Positions 31,295 to 39,118 of a DNA stretch of 56,001 nucleotides are shown piece by piece. The notes under the pieces were generated by a model. The model had not been told where the DNA came from. It did no database searches and saw only the letters and a program-made list of their open reading frames with translations. The stretch's first letter is position 1, and each line of letters opens with the position of its first letter. This stretch comes from Halomonadaceae bacterium T82-2 (lineage in GTDB: Bacteria > Pseudomonadota > Gammaproteobacteria > Pseudomonadales > Halomonadaceae), in NCBI GenBank assembly GCA_001577635.1, contig LSBP01000030.1:1-56001 (forward strand). Reading direction: 5' to 3'. The position numbers and the translations under genes are program-made.

Positions 31295-32629
31295 GTGTTG
31301 TCTCCACTGGCTCGTCAACTCTGGCGACAGACCTGGCCGATGGCGGTCGGGGTGCTGTCCCTGCTGGGCTTCCAACTGGTCGATAGTGCCTTCATCGCGC
31401 GGCTGGGCACGGCACCACTGGCAGCGCAGTCCTTCACCTTCCCGCTGTCGTTTCTGATCATCGGCGTTCAGGTCGGTATCGGCATCGCCATCGCCGCCCT
31501 GATCTCTCGTGCGCTGGGCGCCGGCGAATCGGAAAGGGCCCGGCGTCTGGGCGCGCTGGTGTTGCTCGGCGGAAGCGCCCTGATCGCCTGCCTGGTGGTG
31601 GGGTTGCATGTCGCCCAGACGCCGCTGTTCCGCCAGCTCGGTGCGCGCCCGGCGCTGCTGCCGCTGATTCGCGACTACTGGACCCCCCAGCTGCTGGCGG
31701 CCTGGTTGGGCGCCGTGCTGTATTTCGGCTACAGCCTGTTTCGGGCGCACGGCGATACCCGCCTGCCGGGCAAGCTGATGGTGCTGACCAGCCTGCTCAA
31801 CCTGCTGCTCGACCCCCTGCTGATCTTCGGTGTCGGCCCCTGGGCGGGGCTGGGGCTGCCCGGGGCGGCCTGGGCCACCAGCCTGGCCTTCGGCAGCGGG
31901 CTGGCCATCGTCGGCTGGCGCCTGGGCGGTTCCGGCTGGCTGACCGGCAAGGGGCTCGTGGCCGAGGCGCGCCAGTCGACGCGGCCCTTCCTGGCCATTG
32001 CCATGCCGGCCATGATCAGCCAGCTGATGCCGCCGCTGGCGGCCATGCTGGCCACGGCGGTGGTCGCCACGCTGGGCGAGGAGAGAGTCGCGGCCTGGGG
32101 GCTGGCCAGCCGGCTGGAGACCGTGTCGCTGATGGTGGTGCTGGCGCTGACCATGTCGCTGCCGCCCTGGCTCGGGCGCTGCTACGGGGCGGGGCACTGG
32201 CAGGAGATCCGCCGGCTGATGGCGCTGGCCTTCCGGGTCGTGGTGGTCTGGCAGCTGGCGCTGGGCGTAGTCATGGCGCTGCTGGCCCCGTGGTTGGCCG
32301 CCGTGCTGTCGGGCAATCCCGAGGTGCGCGACGGGCTTGAGGCGTTGATCCGGGCCCTGCTGCCCAGCTATGCGCTGCTCGGCGTATGCATGGTCGTGGT
32401 GTCCGCCGCCAATGCCCTGGGCTGGCCGCTGCGGGCCATGCTGATGTCGGCGGCTAGGCTGTTCGTCTGCTACCTGCCTTGCCTGTGGCTGGGCACGCAA
32501 TGGGGCGGCGACATCGTCGGCACGGCCTGGGGGGCGGCGTTGGGCAACCTGCTGGCAGGCGCGCTGGCCTATGCGCTGTTCCGGCACTCGCTGGGCGAGC
32601 GGGGAAAGGTAGTGGAAAGTGCTGTATAA
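31295..32629 (+). CDS. MATE family efflux transporter
   Basis: A 444-residue protein with twelve predicted spans in two similar halves. The first helix WPMAVGVLSLLGFQLVDSAFIARLG and the FPLSFLIIGVQVGIGIA segment are typical of MATE/NorM drug/cation antiporters in the inner membrane. The start is GTG with AGGAGAGG upstream. Substrates of this family vary (cationic drugs, flavins, toxins) and cannot be assigned here. It stands alone between the aldo/keto reductase and an AT-rich gap. Confidence 0.92.
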   Translation: MLSPLARQLWRQTWPMAVGVLSLLGFQLVDSAFIARLGTAPLAAQSFTFPLSFLIIGVQVGIGIAIAALISRALGAGESERARRLGALVLLGGSALIACLVVGLHVAQTPLFRQLGARPALLPLIRDYWTPQLLAAWLGAVLYFGYSLFRAHGDTRLPGKLMVLTSLLNLLLDPLLIFGVGPWAGLGLPGAAWATSLAFGSGLAIVGWRLGGSGWLTGKGLVAEARQSTRPFLAIAMPAMISQLMPPLAAMLATAVVATLGEERVAAWGLASRLETVSLMVVLALTMSLPPWLGRCYGAGHWQEIRRLMALAFRVVVVWQLALGVVMALLAPWLAAVLSGNPEVRDGLEALIRALLPSYALLGVCMVVVSAANALGWPLRAMLMSAARLFVCYLPCLWLGTQWGGDIVGTAWGAALGNLLAGALAYALFRHSLGERGKVVESAV

Positions 32630-32698
32630 AGACGTTTTGTTTTTATGTTCACCTGAAGTGGTGGTGAAAATTATTGCTATGAGCAATAAACAGGATAA

Positions 32699-32773
32699 TT
32701 TCCTAAGGGCTACAGCCTGACCGTGCCGGTCAACGACGACGGCAGGCTGGGCATTTCACACTACGCGGCCTGA
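32699..32773 (+). pseudogene. Possible gene remnant (C-terminal scrap)
   Basis: After an in-frame TAA, about 24 codons read like genuine protein (KGYSLTVPVNDDGRLGISHY) and end in TGA. The preceding 70 bases (32630-32698) are notably AT-rich against the rest of the window. There is no start codon or ribosome site. This may be the tail of a gene otherwise lost at this junction. The family is not recognised. Confidence 0.25.
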
Positions 32774-32795
32774 GATCGCCACTTGCCAGACTCAT

Positions 32796-32821
32796 GATGC
32801 CCCCGTTTTATCGGGGGCATC
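32796..32821. terminator. Perfect hairpin terminator candidate
   Basis: A 10-bp perfect stem (32796-32805 with 32812-32821) with a six-base loop, lying between the convergent MATE and LysE genes. The T content after the stem is low on both strands, but stem strength and position favour a shared terminator. Confidence 0.55.
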
Positions 32822-32840
32822 GTCGTTGGGGCGTGGAGAG

Positions 32841-33485
32841 TCAGGGGCGCTGGGCCAGTGCCAGCTTGACGCCGAACAGCACCAGCACCGAGCCGGTCAC
32901 GGCGTCGAGGGTGCGCGACAGCCAGCGCTTGGCCAGCCAGTGCCCGGCGCGCCCGACCATCAGGGCGATGCCGATCTGCCAGAGGTTGGCGATCACGAAG
33001 TGTACGCTCGCCAGCCACAGCGACTTCAGCAGCGCCGGGTCTCCGGGGGCGATGAACTGCGGCAGGAAGGCCATGTAGAAGACCACGGTCTTGGGGTTGA
33101 GCACGTTCGACAGCAGGCCTTCGCGGATCGGCTGCCAGAAGCCGACCCGGCGCTGCGCCCCGGTTACCCCGGCGACCGGCAGCGGGTTGCCGCGTCGTGC
33201 GCTGAGCAGGCTCTGGATGCCCAGCCAGACCAGATACGCGGCCCCGGCCAGCTTGAGCGCGCTGAACGCCCAGGCCGACTGCAGCAGGATCAGCGAGATA
33301 CCCAGTGCCGACACCGTGGCATGCACGAACAAGCCGCAGCAGATCGCCAGGCTGGTGAGAATCCCGTCGCGCACGCCGCCGCGGGCGGTATTGCGGATCA
33401 CCAGCAGGGTATCCACCCCCGGGGTGATGCTCAGCAGGGTGATGGCCAGCAAAAAGGGCAGGAACTGGGTATCGAACAGCATCAA
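32841..33485 (-). CDS. LysE/RhtB family amino-acid exporter
   Basis: A 214-residue inner-membrane protein with about six spans. The N-terminal SITPGVDTLLVIRNTARGG (PGPD-type loop) and FNVLNPKT-like GLLSNVLNPKTVVFYMAFLPQF are the LysE/RhtB signatures. Such proteins export amino acids such as lysine, threonine or homoserine lactone. In this family the proline-rich loop usually reads PGP; here it is PGV. It is followed by exoD on the same strand about 26 bp upstream in sequence, so the two may share a transcript. Confidence 0.92.
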   Translation of the reverse strand: MMLFDTQFLPFLLAITLLSITPGVDTLLVIRNTARGGVRDGILTSLAICCGLFVHATVSALGISLILLQSAWAFSALKLAGAAYLVWLGIQSLLSARRGNPLPVAGVTGAQRRVGFWQPIREGLLSNVLNPKTVVFYMAFLPQFIAPGDPALLKSLWLASVHFVIANLWQIGIALMVGRAGHWLAKRWLSRTLDAVTGSVLVLFGVKLALAQRP

Positions 33486-33511
33486 AACCTCGTTGTCGAC
33501 AAGCGTCAGGG

Positions 33512-34093
33512 TCAGGGCAGCAGCCAGCGCCAGATCACGAAGGCGCCGATCATCACCACCGCCAGGCCGAACAGCATCAGCAGGCCGTCCTCGGCGGCCA
33601 GCCCCAGCCCCATGAGCACGATGGCCAGCGCCGGCAGGGCGGCGGCGAAGGGCAGCAGCTCCAGGGGCATCATCGACAGGCCGAGAAGCACGGCCAGCAG
33701 GGCGATCAACCGCCGGGAAACCGGATTCACCAGTGCCCGGAGACGCACCTTGAGCAGCCGGTCGAAGCGCTGTGTCCAGGGACGCAGGCGCGTGACAACG
33801 GCGTGCAGGCGGTCATGGTCGATGCCGCGTTCGCGCAGCCGGCGCGGCAGCCAGGGGCTGCGCTTGTCGAGGGCCAGCTGGCCGGCCACGGTGGCGATGA
33901 ACAGGCCGCACAGCGTGGGCACGCCGGGGATGGCGCCGGTGGGCAGCGCCGCGATCAGTGCCGGGGCGACCAGCAGCGGGCCGAAGCCGCGGGAAGCGAA
34001 GGTGTCGATGATGTCCTGCAGGTGAATGGTGCGCCCGGCGTTGGCGTCGTCCATGCCGTCGAGCAGCTGGGTCAGGGTCATGCGTTCGGCCAT
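33512..34093 (-). CDS. ExoD family exopolysaccharide synthesis protein
   Basis: A 193-residue membrane protein with about four hydrophobic segments in its C-terminal two thirds. GFGPLLVAPALIAALPTGAIPGVPTLCGLFIATVAGQL is a clear ExoD hallmark (shown here only in part: ALIAALPTGAIPGVP). ExoD was found through rhizobial exopolysaccharide and alkali-tolerance mutants; its activity is unknown. GGAGG precedes the ATG. It may be co-transcribed with the LysE-type exporter downstream. Confidence 0.85.
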   Translation of the reverse strand: MAERMTLTQLLDGMDDANAGRTIHLQDIIDTFASRGFGPLLVAPALIAALPTGAIPGVPTLCGLFIATVAGQLALDKRSPWLPRRLRERGIDHDRLHAVVTRLRPWTQRFDRLLKVRLRALVNPVSRRLIALLAVLLGLSMMPLELLPFAAALPALAIVLMGLGLAAEDGLLMLFGLAVVMIGAFVIWRWLLP

Positions 34094-34148
34094 CGTGAAA
34101 CCTCCCTGGATGGATGGCGGGCAGCTCCGTTGCCCGTGCCGTGCGCGA

Positions 34149-34559
34149 TCAGAGACCGCGACGGGCGTTCTTGTAGGAGATCTGGTCGTTGAGCGTCCAG
34201 AAGTCGTAGAGAATGCCCACCAGGAACAGCCCGCCGGTGAGCAGGTAGAGCAGGCCGGTCAGCCATTTGCCCATGTACATGCGGTGGATGCCGAACACGC
34301 CGAGAAAGGTCAGCAGCACCCAGGCGACCGTGTAGTTGATCGGCCCGGCCCGGAAACGGATGTCGGCCTGGCGATCCATCAGCGGAATCAGGAACAGGTC
34401 GATCAGCCAGCCGATGCCCAGCAGGCCCAGGGTCAGAAACCAGATCGTCCCGGTGACCGGCTTGCCGTAATAGAAGCGGTGGGCGCCGGTGAAGCCGAAG
34501 AGCCACAGCAGGTAGCCGATGGCCTTGCTGTGAGTGTTCGAGGAGGCCAGTTGTGTCAC
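34149..34559 (-). CDS. Tandem TM2-domain membrane protein
   Basis: A 136-residue protein with two TM2 repeats, each a span, a GxHR-Y-GK turn and a second span. The turns are GAHRFYYGK (25-33) and GIHRMYMGK (90-98), each followed by WLIDLFLIP- or LYDFWTLND-type ends. The start is GTG at 34557-34559 with AGGAG upstream; the longer open frame beyond it is non-coding in character. TM2 proteins are membrane proteins of unclear role. Most carry one copy; this is an internal duplication. Confidence 0.85.
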   Translation of the reverse strand: MTQLASSNTHSKAIGYLLWLFGFTGAHRFYYGKPVTGTIWFLTLGLLGIGWLIDLFLIPLMDRQADIRFRAGPINYTVAWVLLTFLGVFGIHRMYMGKWLTGLLYLLTGGLFLVGILYDFWTLNDQISYKNARRGL

Positions 34560-34627
34560 GCCAACTCCTGTTGTCGTTTCGCGGTTTCGAGGGGCGAGCC
34601 CGCGGCGGCGTCGCCCGTGAATCGGGG

Positions 34628-35470
34628 TCACGACACCACGCCCAGTTCCCGCAGGCGCTCCTGCAGGTAGGCGTCGGCCGTGTATCGCTCGGACAATACC
34701 ACGTCCGGGCGCGGATGGAGGAACAGCGGCAGCGACAGACGCCCCCGATGGCGGCTGTCGTCGCCGGGGTTGATGACGCGGTGCGTGGTCGAGGGGAAAT
34801 AGCCGTGCGAGGCCTCCTGCAGCATGTCGCCGACATTGATGATCAGCTGCCCGGGGTCGCAGGGGATCGGGTGCCAGCCGCCGTGGCGGTCGCGAACCTC
34901 GAGGCCCGGCGCGTTGGCCGCGGGCAGCACGGTCAGCAGGTTGATGTCCTCGTGGGCGGCGGCACGCACCGCGCCCTCGGGCTCGTCGCCGGCCAGCGGC
35001 GGATAGTGCAGGACCCGCAGCAGCGTCTGCTCGCTGCCGTCGATCATCCGTGACAGGGGCTCGTGAAACCCCTCGGCGACCTCGGCCGGGGCCTCGCGCT
35101 CGATCCAGCCGAGCAGGGTCCGCGCCAGGCGCTCGGCACGGCGATAGTAGGCGAGGATGTCGTCGCGCAGGGGCTCGGGGAGACGCCCCCACGGGTAGAC
35201 ATGGTAGTACTCCTTGAGGTCGCGCTGGCCATGGCCCTTGGCGGTCTCCGAGATCTCGGGCGGGAAGTAGCCATCCTGGCGCTGCGGGTCGAAGTGCCAC
35301 CGGTACTTGTCGGGCGAGGCGAAGAAGGCTTCCCAGCGGGCGTAGATCGTTTCCACCTGCGAGAAGGGAATCGGGTGGTTGCGCAGCACCGCGAACCCCG
35401 TCTCCTTGAGCGATGTCATGAAACGCTGCGGCGCATCGGACGAGGTGTAATCGACATTCTGGACGTGCAT
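34628..35470 (-). CDS. Fe(II)/2-oxoglutarate-dependent oxygenase, isopenicillin N synthase family
   Basis: A 280-residue double-stranded beta-helix oxygenase. The iron triad is His173, Asp175 (HED) and His230, and the 2-oxoglutarate carboxylate site is Arg244-x-Ser246 (RLSLPLFLHP). The N-terminal half (DIOX_N-like) contains TGFAVLRNHPI. The start is set at 35470 because it begins a typical N-terminus (MHVQNVDY); the frame stays open upstream to 35584 without protein-like character. The substrate is unknown; relatives include ethylene-forming and plant-hormone-type dioxygenases. It is divergent from the cold-shock gene. Confidence 0.87.
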   Translation of the reverse strand: MHVQNVDYTSSDAPQRFMTSLKETGFAVLRNHPIPFSQVETIYARWEAFFASPDKYRWHFDPQRQDGYFPPEISETAKGHGQRDLKEYYHVYPWGRLPEPLRDDILAYYRRAERLARTLLGWIEREAPAEVAEGFHEPLSRMIDGSEQTLLRVLHYPPLAGDEPEGAVRAAAHEDINLLTVLPAANAPGLEVRDRHGGWHPIPCDPGQLIINVGDMLQEASHGYFPSTTHRVINPGDDSRHRGRLSLPLFLHPRPDVVLSERYTADAYLQERLRELGVVS

Positions 35471-35723
35471 GGTTTTTCCATCTATGTTGCGTATTGCGGA
35501 CGTCGCGTGATCGGCGAGATCCCGTTCAGCGTAGCTTGACACGGTTCGAAACGATGATGCATGATCCGCTGCGTAGGTTAGCAAGTTGAATGGCGTCGGT
35601 TGGTTGTCGATTCTCGAAACTCTTCAGTGCGCATTCCCCCCTTGTCTTACCACGCACTTCGGGCCCGAGGCGAGACGGTCTCGTCCACCCGGTATCATAT
35701 TTAGCTAGTTAAGGAAATCGACA

Positions 35724-35927
35724 ATGGCAACTGGCACTGTCAAGTGGTTCAACGACACCAAAGGCTACGGCTTCATCTCTCCGGACGACGGCGGTGACGA
35801 TCTGTTCGCTCACTTCTCCGAAATCCAGGCAGACGGATTCAAGAGCCTGCAGGACGGTCAAAAAGTCTCCTTCGAGGTGACTCAAGGCAAGAAAGGCCTT
35901 CAGGCTGCCAAGATCAAGGCTCTCTAA
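35724..35927 (+). CDS. Cold-shock protein (CspA family)
   Basis: A 67-residue OB-fold nucleic-acid chaperone. RNP1-like KGYGFIS and RNP2-like LFAHFS motifs are intact, with the standard start [17 protein letters not shown]. Csp proteins melt RNA structure; some are cold-induced, others constitutive. The ribosome site is AAGGAAATC. The 5' untranslated stretch before it has no long structured leader that I can recognise. Two hairpin terminators follow. Confidence 0.96.
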   Translation: MATGTVKWFNDTKGYGFISPDDGGDDLFAHFSEIQADGFKSLQDGQKVSFEVTQGKKGLQAAKIKAL

Positions 35928-35939
35928 GTCTTGATGGCA

Positions 35940-35963
35940 GGGCCGACGAGTCGTCGTCGGCCC
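35940..35963 (+). terminator. First hairpin after the cold-shock gene
   Basis: A 10-bp perfect stem (35940-35949 with 35954-35963) with loop GTCG, 12 bp past the stop. It lacks T's and is backed up by the terminator at 35984. Confidence 0.55.
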
Positions 35964-35983
35964 AAGCGATCCAGAATCGCGAG

Positions 35984-36010
35984 ACCCCGGTCAATTGACC
36001 GGGGTTTTTT
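35984..36010 (+). terminator. Intrinsic terminator after the cold-shock gene
   Basis: A perfect 22-bp palindrome (35984-36005) flows directly into six T's, a textbook intrinsic terminator. It also insulates the convergent XylX-like gene. Confidence 0.9.
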
Positions 36011-36027
36011 CGTTTCAGCATGTCGTG

Positions 36028-37200
36028 TCAGCGCGACTGGGTTGTGGCCAGGTGACGATAGAGTTCGCGGATGCCGAAGGTCCAGGGCGGCAGGGCATCG
36101 CTGCGATCGACGCGATTGACCAGGGCGCCGAGGCTGGGCGTGGCGATGGTCACACGGTCACCGATGTGGTGAGTGAAGCCCTGGCCTTCGCCGTCACGGT
36201 CGAGAATCGGCGAGAACATCGTGCCCAGAAACAGCATGAACCCATCGGGATACTGATGGTGGGCGCCCAGCGTCTGTGCCACCAGGTCGAGCGGGTCGCG
36301 GCTGATCTGACGCATGTCGCTGGCATCCTCGAGCAGGAAGTCGTCATCGCTGCCCTCGATACGCAGGGACACCTGGGCCTCACGGACCGTGTCCATGGTG
36401 AAGTGCTCATCGAACAGTCGCACGAAGGGACCGATCGCGCAGGACGCGTTGTTGTCCTTCGCCTTGCCCAGCAGCAGCGCGCTGCGTCCCTCGATATCGC
36501 GGAGGTTGACGTCGTTGCCCAGGGTGGCGCCGCGGGCCTGCCCCTGGCTGTCGACGGCCAGCACCACTTCCGGTTCCGGGTTGTTCCACTGCGAGGCCGG
36601 ATGCAGCCCGACCCCGCGTCCGAAGCCGACCGCCGACAGCGGCTGTGACTTGGTGAAGACTTCCGCATCGGGCCCGATGCCCACTTCCATGTACTGCGAC
36701 CAGGCGCCCCGGGTCTGAAGCTCGCGTTTCAGCGCCTGGGCGTCAGGCGAGCCGGGGCGAATACGCGACAGGTCGGTGCCGATCAGTGACTGCAGCTCCT
36801 CGCGCAGGGCGTGGGCGCGCGAGGCGTCGCCGCCGGCCTGTTCCTCGATGACGCGCTCCAGCATCGACACGGCGAAGGTCACCCCGCAGGCCTTGATCGC
36901 CTGCACATCGCAGGGTGCCAGCAGATAAGGGGCGCTGGGCTCATCGGTCAGCGAGTTAGCCAGCAGCGTCTCCACGCTGCCGAGGACCTCGCCGTCGGCC
37001 CCGGCGACGAGTTCATGGGCCCCGGGGTGCTCCAGCAGGTCGGCGAGGGTGGCGACGTGGCCGGAAAGATCGACCACGTTTCCGTCGCGAACGGCGATGA
37101 CGACGGGGCCGGGGTGCGGAGTGTCGCGCCAGGCACGGCCGACCAGCAGGGCACGTGCGTGATCGGCGGGCAGATAGCGCTCGCTCAGGGGTGACGACAT
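36028..37200 (-). CDS. FAH-fold 2-keto-3-deoxypentonate dehydratase-like protein (XylX/AraD1 type)
   Basis: A 390-residue FAH-superfamily protein. Its length and segments (KACGVTFAVSMLERVIEE, WSQYMEVGIGPDAEVFTK, GNDVNLRDIEGRSALLL, AKDNNASCAIGPF) closely recall Caulobacter XylX, which dehydrates 2-keto-3-deoxy-D-xylonate to 2-oxoglutarate semialdehyde. It is therefore unlikely to be tyrosine-pathway fumarylacetoacetase. The start ATG at 37200 has AAAGGAGAC upstream. It is divergent from the SDR-pdxA2-kinase operon and shares with it a gap carrying the GTATGACA motif. The exact sugar acid is an inference; the needed semialdehyde dehydrogenase is not in the window. Confidence 0.82.
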   Translation of the reverse strand: MSSPLSERYLPADHARALLVGRAWRDTPHPGPVVIAVRDGNVVDLSGHVATLADLLEHPGAHELVAGADGEVLGSVETLLANSLTDEPSAPYLLAPCDVQAIKACGVTFAVSMLERVIEEQAGGDASRAHALREELQSLIGTDLSRIRPGSPDAQALKRELQTRGAWSQYMEVGIGPDAEVFTKSQPLSAVGFGRGVGLHPASQWNNPEPEVVLAVDSQGQARGATLGNDVNLRDIEGRSALLLGKAKDNNASCAIGPFVRLFDEHFTMDTVREAQVSLRIEGSDDDFLLEDASDMRQISRDPLDLVAQTLGAHHQYPDGFMLFLGTMFSPILDRDGEGQGFTHHIGDRVTIATPSLGALVNRVDRSDALPPWTFGIRELYRHLATTQSR

Positions 37201-37243
37201 GGAAAAGTCTCCTTTTCGGATGAGATGACCGACAAACGTCGCA

Positions 37244-37271
37244 CTGACGTGTCGAAACGATGGTCTATCAT
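37244..37271 (+). promoter_or_regulatory. Candidate promoter of the SDR-pdxA2-kinase operon
   Basis: A possible -35 (CTGACG, 37244-37249) lies 16 bp from a good -10 (TATCAT, 37266-37271). The candidate operator starts ten bases downstream of the -10, a position suited to repression. Confidence 0.4.
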
Positions 37272-37280
37272 TGTCAGCAT

Positions 37281-37293
37281 GTATGACAGGTAT
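37281..37293. promoter_or_regulatory. Candidate GntR operator 1 (GTATGACAGGTAT)
   Basis: The same 13-bp core occurs, with one or two changes, at 40314-40326 and 48778-48790, each time at a promoter of the sugar-acid island. The core holds TGT-N3-ACA, the palindromic half-site pattern of FadR-subfamily GntR proteins. The site lies in the divergent gap between the XylX-like gene and the SDR operon. Confidence 0.55.
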
Positions 37294-37361
37294 GCCAAGT
37301 GTGAGCCAATCCGCTTCCGCTGGCGACCCCTTCATCAGGAGCCTTTCAACAGGAGAGCGTC

Positions 37362-38126
37362 ATGTTCGAATCCATCGCGGGAAAACGCGTTCTGATCACC
37401 GGCGCCAGCCGGGGAATTGGCGCAGCCGTGGCCACCCGTCTGGGGGCGCTGGGCGCCCGGGTCGGCGTTCACTATCATGCCAGCGAGGCGGCGGCACGTC
37501 AGGTGGCCGAGGCCATCGAGGCCGCGGGCGGCGAGGCGCACCTGATCCGGGGGGATATCAGCCGCTCGGCCACGGCGGTGTCGGTGGTCGACCAGGCCGC
37601 CGAGGCGCTGGGTGGCCTGGACGTGCTGATCAACAATGCCGGTGACATGCTGGGGCGGGTATCGCTGGCCGATATGGACGACGACCAGTATGACCGGGTG
37701 ATGGATCTCAACGTGCGCTCGGTGGTGATGGCCAGCCGGGCTGCGGTGGCCCACTTCCGGCGTCAGGGCGGCGGCAACCTCGTGCACACCACATCTATCG
37801 CCGCGCGCAACGGGGGCGGGCCGGGCGTCGGCCTGTATGCCTCCGCCAAGGGCTGCGTGAGCACCCTGACCCGGGCCATGGCCAAGGAGCTGGCGGCCGA
37901 CAACATCCGGGTCAACGCCGTGGCGCCGGGCGTCATCGCCACCGATTTTCACGGGCGCTATTCAAGTGACGAGCAGCTCGAGGCGATGCGCGGGACCATC
38001 CCCATGGGGCGGTTGGGCACGGCCGAGGACTGCGTCGGCGCCTACCTGTTCCTGGTCAGCGATGCGCTCAGCGCCTACGTGACCGGCCAGGTGATCGAGG
38101 TCAACGGCGGGCAGCTGATGCCATGA
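37362..38126 (+). CDS. SDR family NAD(P)-dependent oxidoreductase
   Basis: A 254-residue classical short-chain dehydrogenase. The cofactor loop is TGASRGIG (13-20), NNAG is at 91-94, and the catalytic residues are Ser145, Tyr159 and Lys163. GGAGAG precedes the ATG. Its stop overlaps the pdxA2 start by four bases, so it is part of the SDR-pdxA2-kinase operon. It may oxidise or epimerise the sugar acid before phosphorylation; the substrate is unknown. Confidence 0.9.
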   Translation: MFESIAGKRVLITGASRGIGAAVATRLGALGARVGVHYHASEAAARQVAEAIEAAGGEAHLIRGDISRSATAVSVVDQAAEALGGLDVLINNAGDMLGRVSLADMDDDQYDRVMDLNVRSVVMASRAAVAHFRRQGGGNLVHTTSIAARNGGGPGVGLYASAKGCVSTLTRAMAKELAADNIRVNAVAPGVIATDFHGRYSSDEQLEAMRGTIPMGRLGTAEDCVGAYLFLVSDALSAYVTGQVIEVNGGQLMP

Positions 38127-39118
38127 CCGAGCCACGTCATTACCCCCTCGTCGTCACCATGGGTGACCCGGCCGGCATCGGCCCGGAGATCATCTGTCGT
38201 GCGCTGGTCGCGATGACGCCGGACCAGCGCCGCGAGACGCTGCTGGTCGGCGATATCCCCACCTTCGAACGTGCCGCCGACCTGATCGGCGCGCCGTTGC
38301 GCTTTGGTGAACTCGATACGTCAGGCGTTGACGATATCGTCGCCGTGGCCTCCATCGCGCGTCCCGCCGGCCCCATCATCGACGGCCGGGTCACGGCGGC
38401 GGCGGGGGAGACGGCCTTTCGCAGCGTCGCGCGGGCGGTGGAATGCGTGCAGGCCGGTCGTGCCGGGGTCATCGTCACCGCGCCACTCAACAAGGCAGCG
38501 CTCCATGCGGCACAGCGTTTCTATGACGGCCACACCGGCATGCTGGCCGCGCTGACCGGCGCGCCGTCCTCGTTCATGCTGCTGGCATCGGCCACGCTGT
38601 CGACGATTCATGTCTCGACCCATGTTTCCCTGGCCGAGGCCATCGAGCGTGTCACCGAGGCGCGCATCGTCGACACCGTACGGGCCGGGCATGCCCACCT
38701 CGAGGCGCTGGGCGTGGCGCATCCACGCATCGCCGTGGCCGGGCTCAATCCGCACTGCGGCGAGGGCGGCATCTTCGGCGATCAGGACGAGCGCATCATC
38801 CGGCCCGCCGTGAGCGCCCTGCAGCGGGAAGGCTACACGGTCCAGGGGCCGATCTCGGCCGACACCGTCTTCTACCGTGCCCATCGTGGCGAATTCGACC
38901 TGGTGGTCGCCCAGTACCACGACCAGGGGCATATCCCCGTCAAGCTCATTGCCTTCGATACCACCGTCAACGTCAGCCTGGGACTGCCGGTCCAGCGTAC
39001 CTCGGTCGACCACGGCACCGCCTTCGACATTGCCTGGCAGGGACGGGCCGATGCCACCAATCTGGAGGCGGCAATGGCCTACGCCCGGCGGCTGGCCGAG
39101 GGAGGCGGGCATGCGTGA
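38123..39118 (+). CDS. pdxA2: PdxA-family 4-phospho-sugar-acid dehydrogenase (PdxA2 type)
   Basis: A 331-residue PdxA-superfamily decarboxylating dehydrogenase. Family marks are MGDPAGIGPE near 13-22, the zinc-binding His residues in HTGML and QYHDQGHIPVKL, and the AGLNPHCGEGG segment. Canonical PdxA acts in vitamin B6 synthesis, but PdxA2 paralogues paired with DUF1537 kinases oxidise and decarboxylate 4-phospho-D-threonate or -erythronate to dihydroxyacetone phosphate. The neighbouring DUF1537 kinase, overlapping by eight bases, strongly favours the catabolic role. Confidence 0.9.
   Translation: MTEPRHYPLVVTMGDPAGIGPEIICRALVAMTPDQRRETLLVGDIPTFERAADLIGAPLRFGELDTSGVDDIVAVASIARPAGPIIDGRVTAAAGETAFRSVARAVECVQAGRAGVIVTAPLNKAALHAAQRFYDGHTGMLAALTGAPSSFMLLASATLSTIHVSTHVSLAEAIERVTEARIVDTVRAGHAHLEALGVAHPRIAVAGLNPHCGEGGIFGDQDERIIRPAVSALQREGYTVQGPISADTVFYRAHRGEFDLVVAQYHDQGHIPVKLIAFDTTVNVSLGLPVQRTSVDHGTAFDIAWQGRADATNLEAAMAYARRLAEGGGHA

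Noticed and set aside
36028-37200. Fumarylacetoacetase of tyrosine breakdown
   Set aside because: Length, internal segments and neighbours match XylX-like keto-deoxy-acid dehydratases, and no homogentisate gene is nearby.
38123-39118. Vitamin B6 enzyme PdxA
   Set aside because: It overlaps a DUF1537 kinase and an SDR; PdxA of B6 synthesis is usually near ksgA or surA. The catabolic PdxA2 role fits better.
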